A DNA stretch of 7,055 bases from Bacteroidota bacterium (lineage in GTDB: Bacteria; Bacteroidota; Bacteroidia; Chitinophagales; Chitinophagaceae), in assembly GCA_028877045.1 (NCBI GenBank), contig JAGWPQ010000121.1:1-7055 (forward strand), in the 5' to 3' direction. Shown here piece by piece: positions 5,767 to 7,055 of this stretch; the first letter of the stretch is position 1; each line of letters begins with the position of its first letter. The translations under genes and the position numbers were made by a program. Under the pieces are notes generated by a model that searched no databases, was not told the DNA's origin, and worked only from the letters and a program-made list of their open reading frames with translations.

Positions 5767-7055
5767 GTGGCGAAAGAAAAAATTGATAATAAAGTTTACG
5801 AAAACGAAAGCGGTGTGCAGGGCCAATATAAAAATTGGTTCCTGGAATATGCGTCGTATGTTATTTTAGAACGTGCTGTGCCTGCTGTGGAAGATGGGCT
5901 GAAACCCGTGCAGCGCCGCATTTTGCACGCAATGAAAGAAATGGATGATGGCCGTTTTAATAAAGTGGCCAACATCATTGGTCAGTCGATGCAATACCAT
6001 CCGCATGGCGATGCAAGCATTGGCGATGCGTTGGTAAACCTTGGACAAAAAGATTTATTGATCGATACACAAGGTAACTGGGGCGATTCGAGAACAGGCG
6101 ATGAAGCAGCTGCACCGCGTTACATTGAAGCACGTTTATCGAAGTTTGCACTGGAAGTTGCATTCAATGCAAAAACAACCGAATGGCAATTAAGTTACGA
6201 CGGAAGAAAAAACGAACCCGTTGTATTGCCAATGAAATTTCCATTGTTATTGGCACAGGGTGCCGATGGCATTGCAGTAGGATTATCAACAAAAATTTTA
6301 CCACATAATTTTTGCGAAATAATTGATGCATCGATAAAATATTTGAAAGGAAGAAAGTTTGAATTGTATCCCGATTTTCAAACAGGCGGAATGGTTGATG
6401 TTACCAATTATAATGATGGCGAACGCGGCGGTAAAATTAAAGTGCGATGCAGGATAGAAGAACTCGATAAAAAATCACTGATCATACGCGATGTGCCTTA
6501 CGGGGTAACGGTTTCGCAGCTTTGTGAAAGTATCACCAAAGCCAACGATAACGGCAAAATAAAAATTAAAAAGCTTACAGAATTTACCGGTGCAAATATT
6601 GAAATACAGGTTGATCTGGCTGCCGGTATTTCGCCCGATATAACCATTGATGCATTGTATGCTTTTACCGATTGCGAAGTAAGCATTTCGCCCAATGCCT
6701 GCATTATCGAAGATCATAAACCACGATTTGTTGGTGCAACTGAATTATTAAAATCGAGCGTTGACAAAACAAAAAAATTATTGCAACGCGAATTAGAAAT
6801 TAAGTTAGGTGAGTTAGAAGATAAATGGCATTATACTTCATTGGAAAAAATATTCTTCGAAGAAAAAATTTATAAAGAATTAGAAAAGAAATACGATACA
6901 TGGGATAAAGTGTTGCAGGCAATCGAAAATGCTTTTGCTCCTTTCAGAAAATTATTTAAACGAGATATTGTTCGTGAAGATGTGTTGAAGCTGACAGAAA
7001 AACCTGTTCGCCGGATTTATAAATTGGATATTGATGAACTGAATGAACAGATAAA
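5767..7055 (+). CDS. parC: DNA topoisomerase IV subunit A (ParC), 3' end outside window
   Basis: ParC is the DNA-cutting and rejoining subunit that pairs with ParE. The 429 visible codons cover the winged-helix, tower and start of the coiled-coil regions. Key features: VEDGLKPVQRRIL (41-53), QYHPHGDASIGDAL (76-89, the quinolone-pocket region), and AAAPRYIEARLSKFA (114-128) with catalytic Tyr119 preceded by Arg118. FPLLLAQGADGIAVGLST and LPHNF follow, then the tower segment with YALTD-like ALYAFTDCEVSISPN. The full protein should be near 850-900 residues, so about half is missing, including any C-terminal DNA-wrapping domain. The start is GTG at 5767: an in-frame TAA at 5755-5757 excludes anything longer except a TTA-led stretch, and MAKEKID suits the family. 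GyrA is the alternative, but the linkage to parE and the Bacteroidota-type sequence favour ParC. Confidence 0.93.
   Translation, partial: MAKEKIDNKVYENESGVQGQYKNWFLEYASYVILERAVPAVEDGLKPVQRRILHAMKEMDDGRFNKVANIIGQSMQYHPHGDASIGDALVNLGQKDLLIDTQGNWGDSRTGDEAAAPRYIEARLSKFALEVAFNAKTTEWQLSYDGRKNEPVVLPMKFPLLLAQGADGIAVGLSTKILPHNFCEIIDASIKYLKGRKFELYPDFQTGGMVDVTNYNDGERGGKIKVRCRIEELDKKSLIIRDVPYGVTVSQLCESITKANDNGKIKIKKLTEFTGANIEIQVDLAAGISPDITIDALYAFTDCEVSISPNACIIEDHKPRFVGATELLKSSVDKTKKLLQRELEIKLGELEDKWHYTSLEKIFFEEKIYKELEKKYDTWDKVLQAIENAFAPFRKLFKRDIVREDVLKLTEKPVRRIYKLDIDELNEQI

Overview
The window looks like chromosomal DNA of a Bacteroidota bacterium, probably of the class Chitinophagia (Chitinophagaceae-like). 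The reasons are Bacteroidota-type topoisomerase IV subunits, A/T-rich leaders without Shine-Dalgarno sites, a TAnnTTTG-type promoter element, a DUF1835/DUF3658 protein and a short exported protein of a style common in this phylum. No rRNA, tRNA, CRISPR array, transposase or phage gene was found. The family assignment rests on protein resemblance recalled from memory, not on a search.

Left part (1-1769). A NamZ/DUF1343-type exo-beta-N-acetylmuramidase gene runs leftwards off the window edge. It is divergent, across only 40 bases, from a small gene for a secreted protein with a charged Arg/Asp/His/Tyr-rich tail. That gene ends at a good intrinsic terminator (10-pair stem, GAAA loop, T tract), which also separates it from the convergent next gene.

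Middle part (1767-2555). A leftward gene encodes a YkgJ-type eight-cysteine metal-cluster protein. Upstream of it lies a 234-base divergent intergenic region. This holds a perfect DnaA-box sequence inside a palindrome, a candidate Bacteroidota promoter pointing to parE, a ~60-base repeat copy (R1) and three TGAAC(C/T)A heptamers ending just before the parE start.

Right part (2556-7055). Four genes run rightwards: parE (topoisomerase IV subunit B, complete), a four-helix-bundle (S23/Avd-like) gene flanked by imperfect inverted repeats, a DUF1835+DUF3658 gene, and parC (topoisomerase IV subunit A, open at the right edge). ParE and ParC form one enzyme that unlinks daughter chromosomes. A second copy (R2) of the ~60-base repeat fills most of the gap before parC, so both topoisomerase subunits have the same element in their leader, in the same orientation.

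The best leads are the paired R1/R2 leader element, which shows compensatory base changes consistent with RNA structure, and the inverted-repeat-bounded four-helix-bundle unit wedged between parE and the downstream genes.
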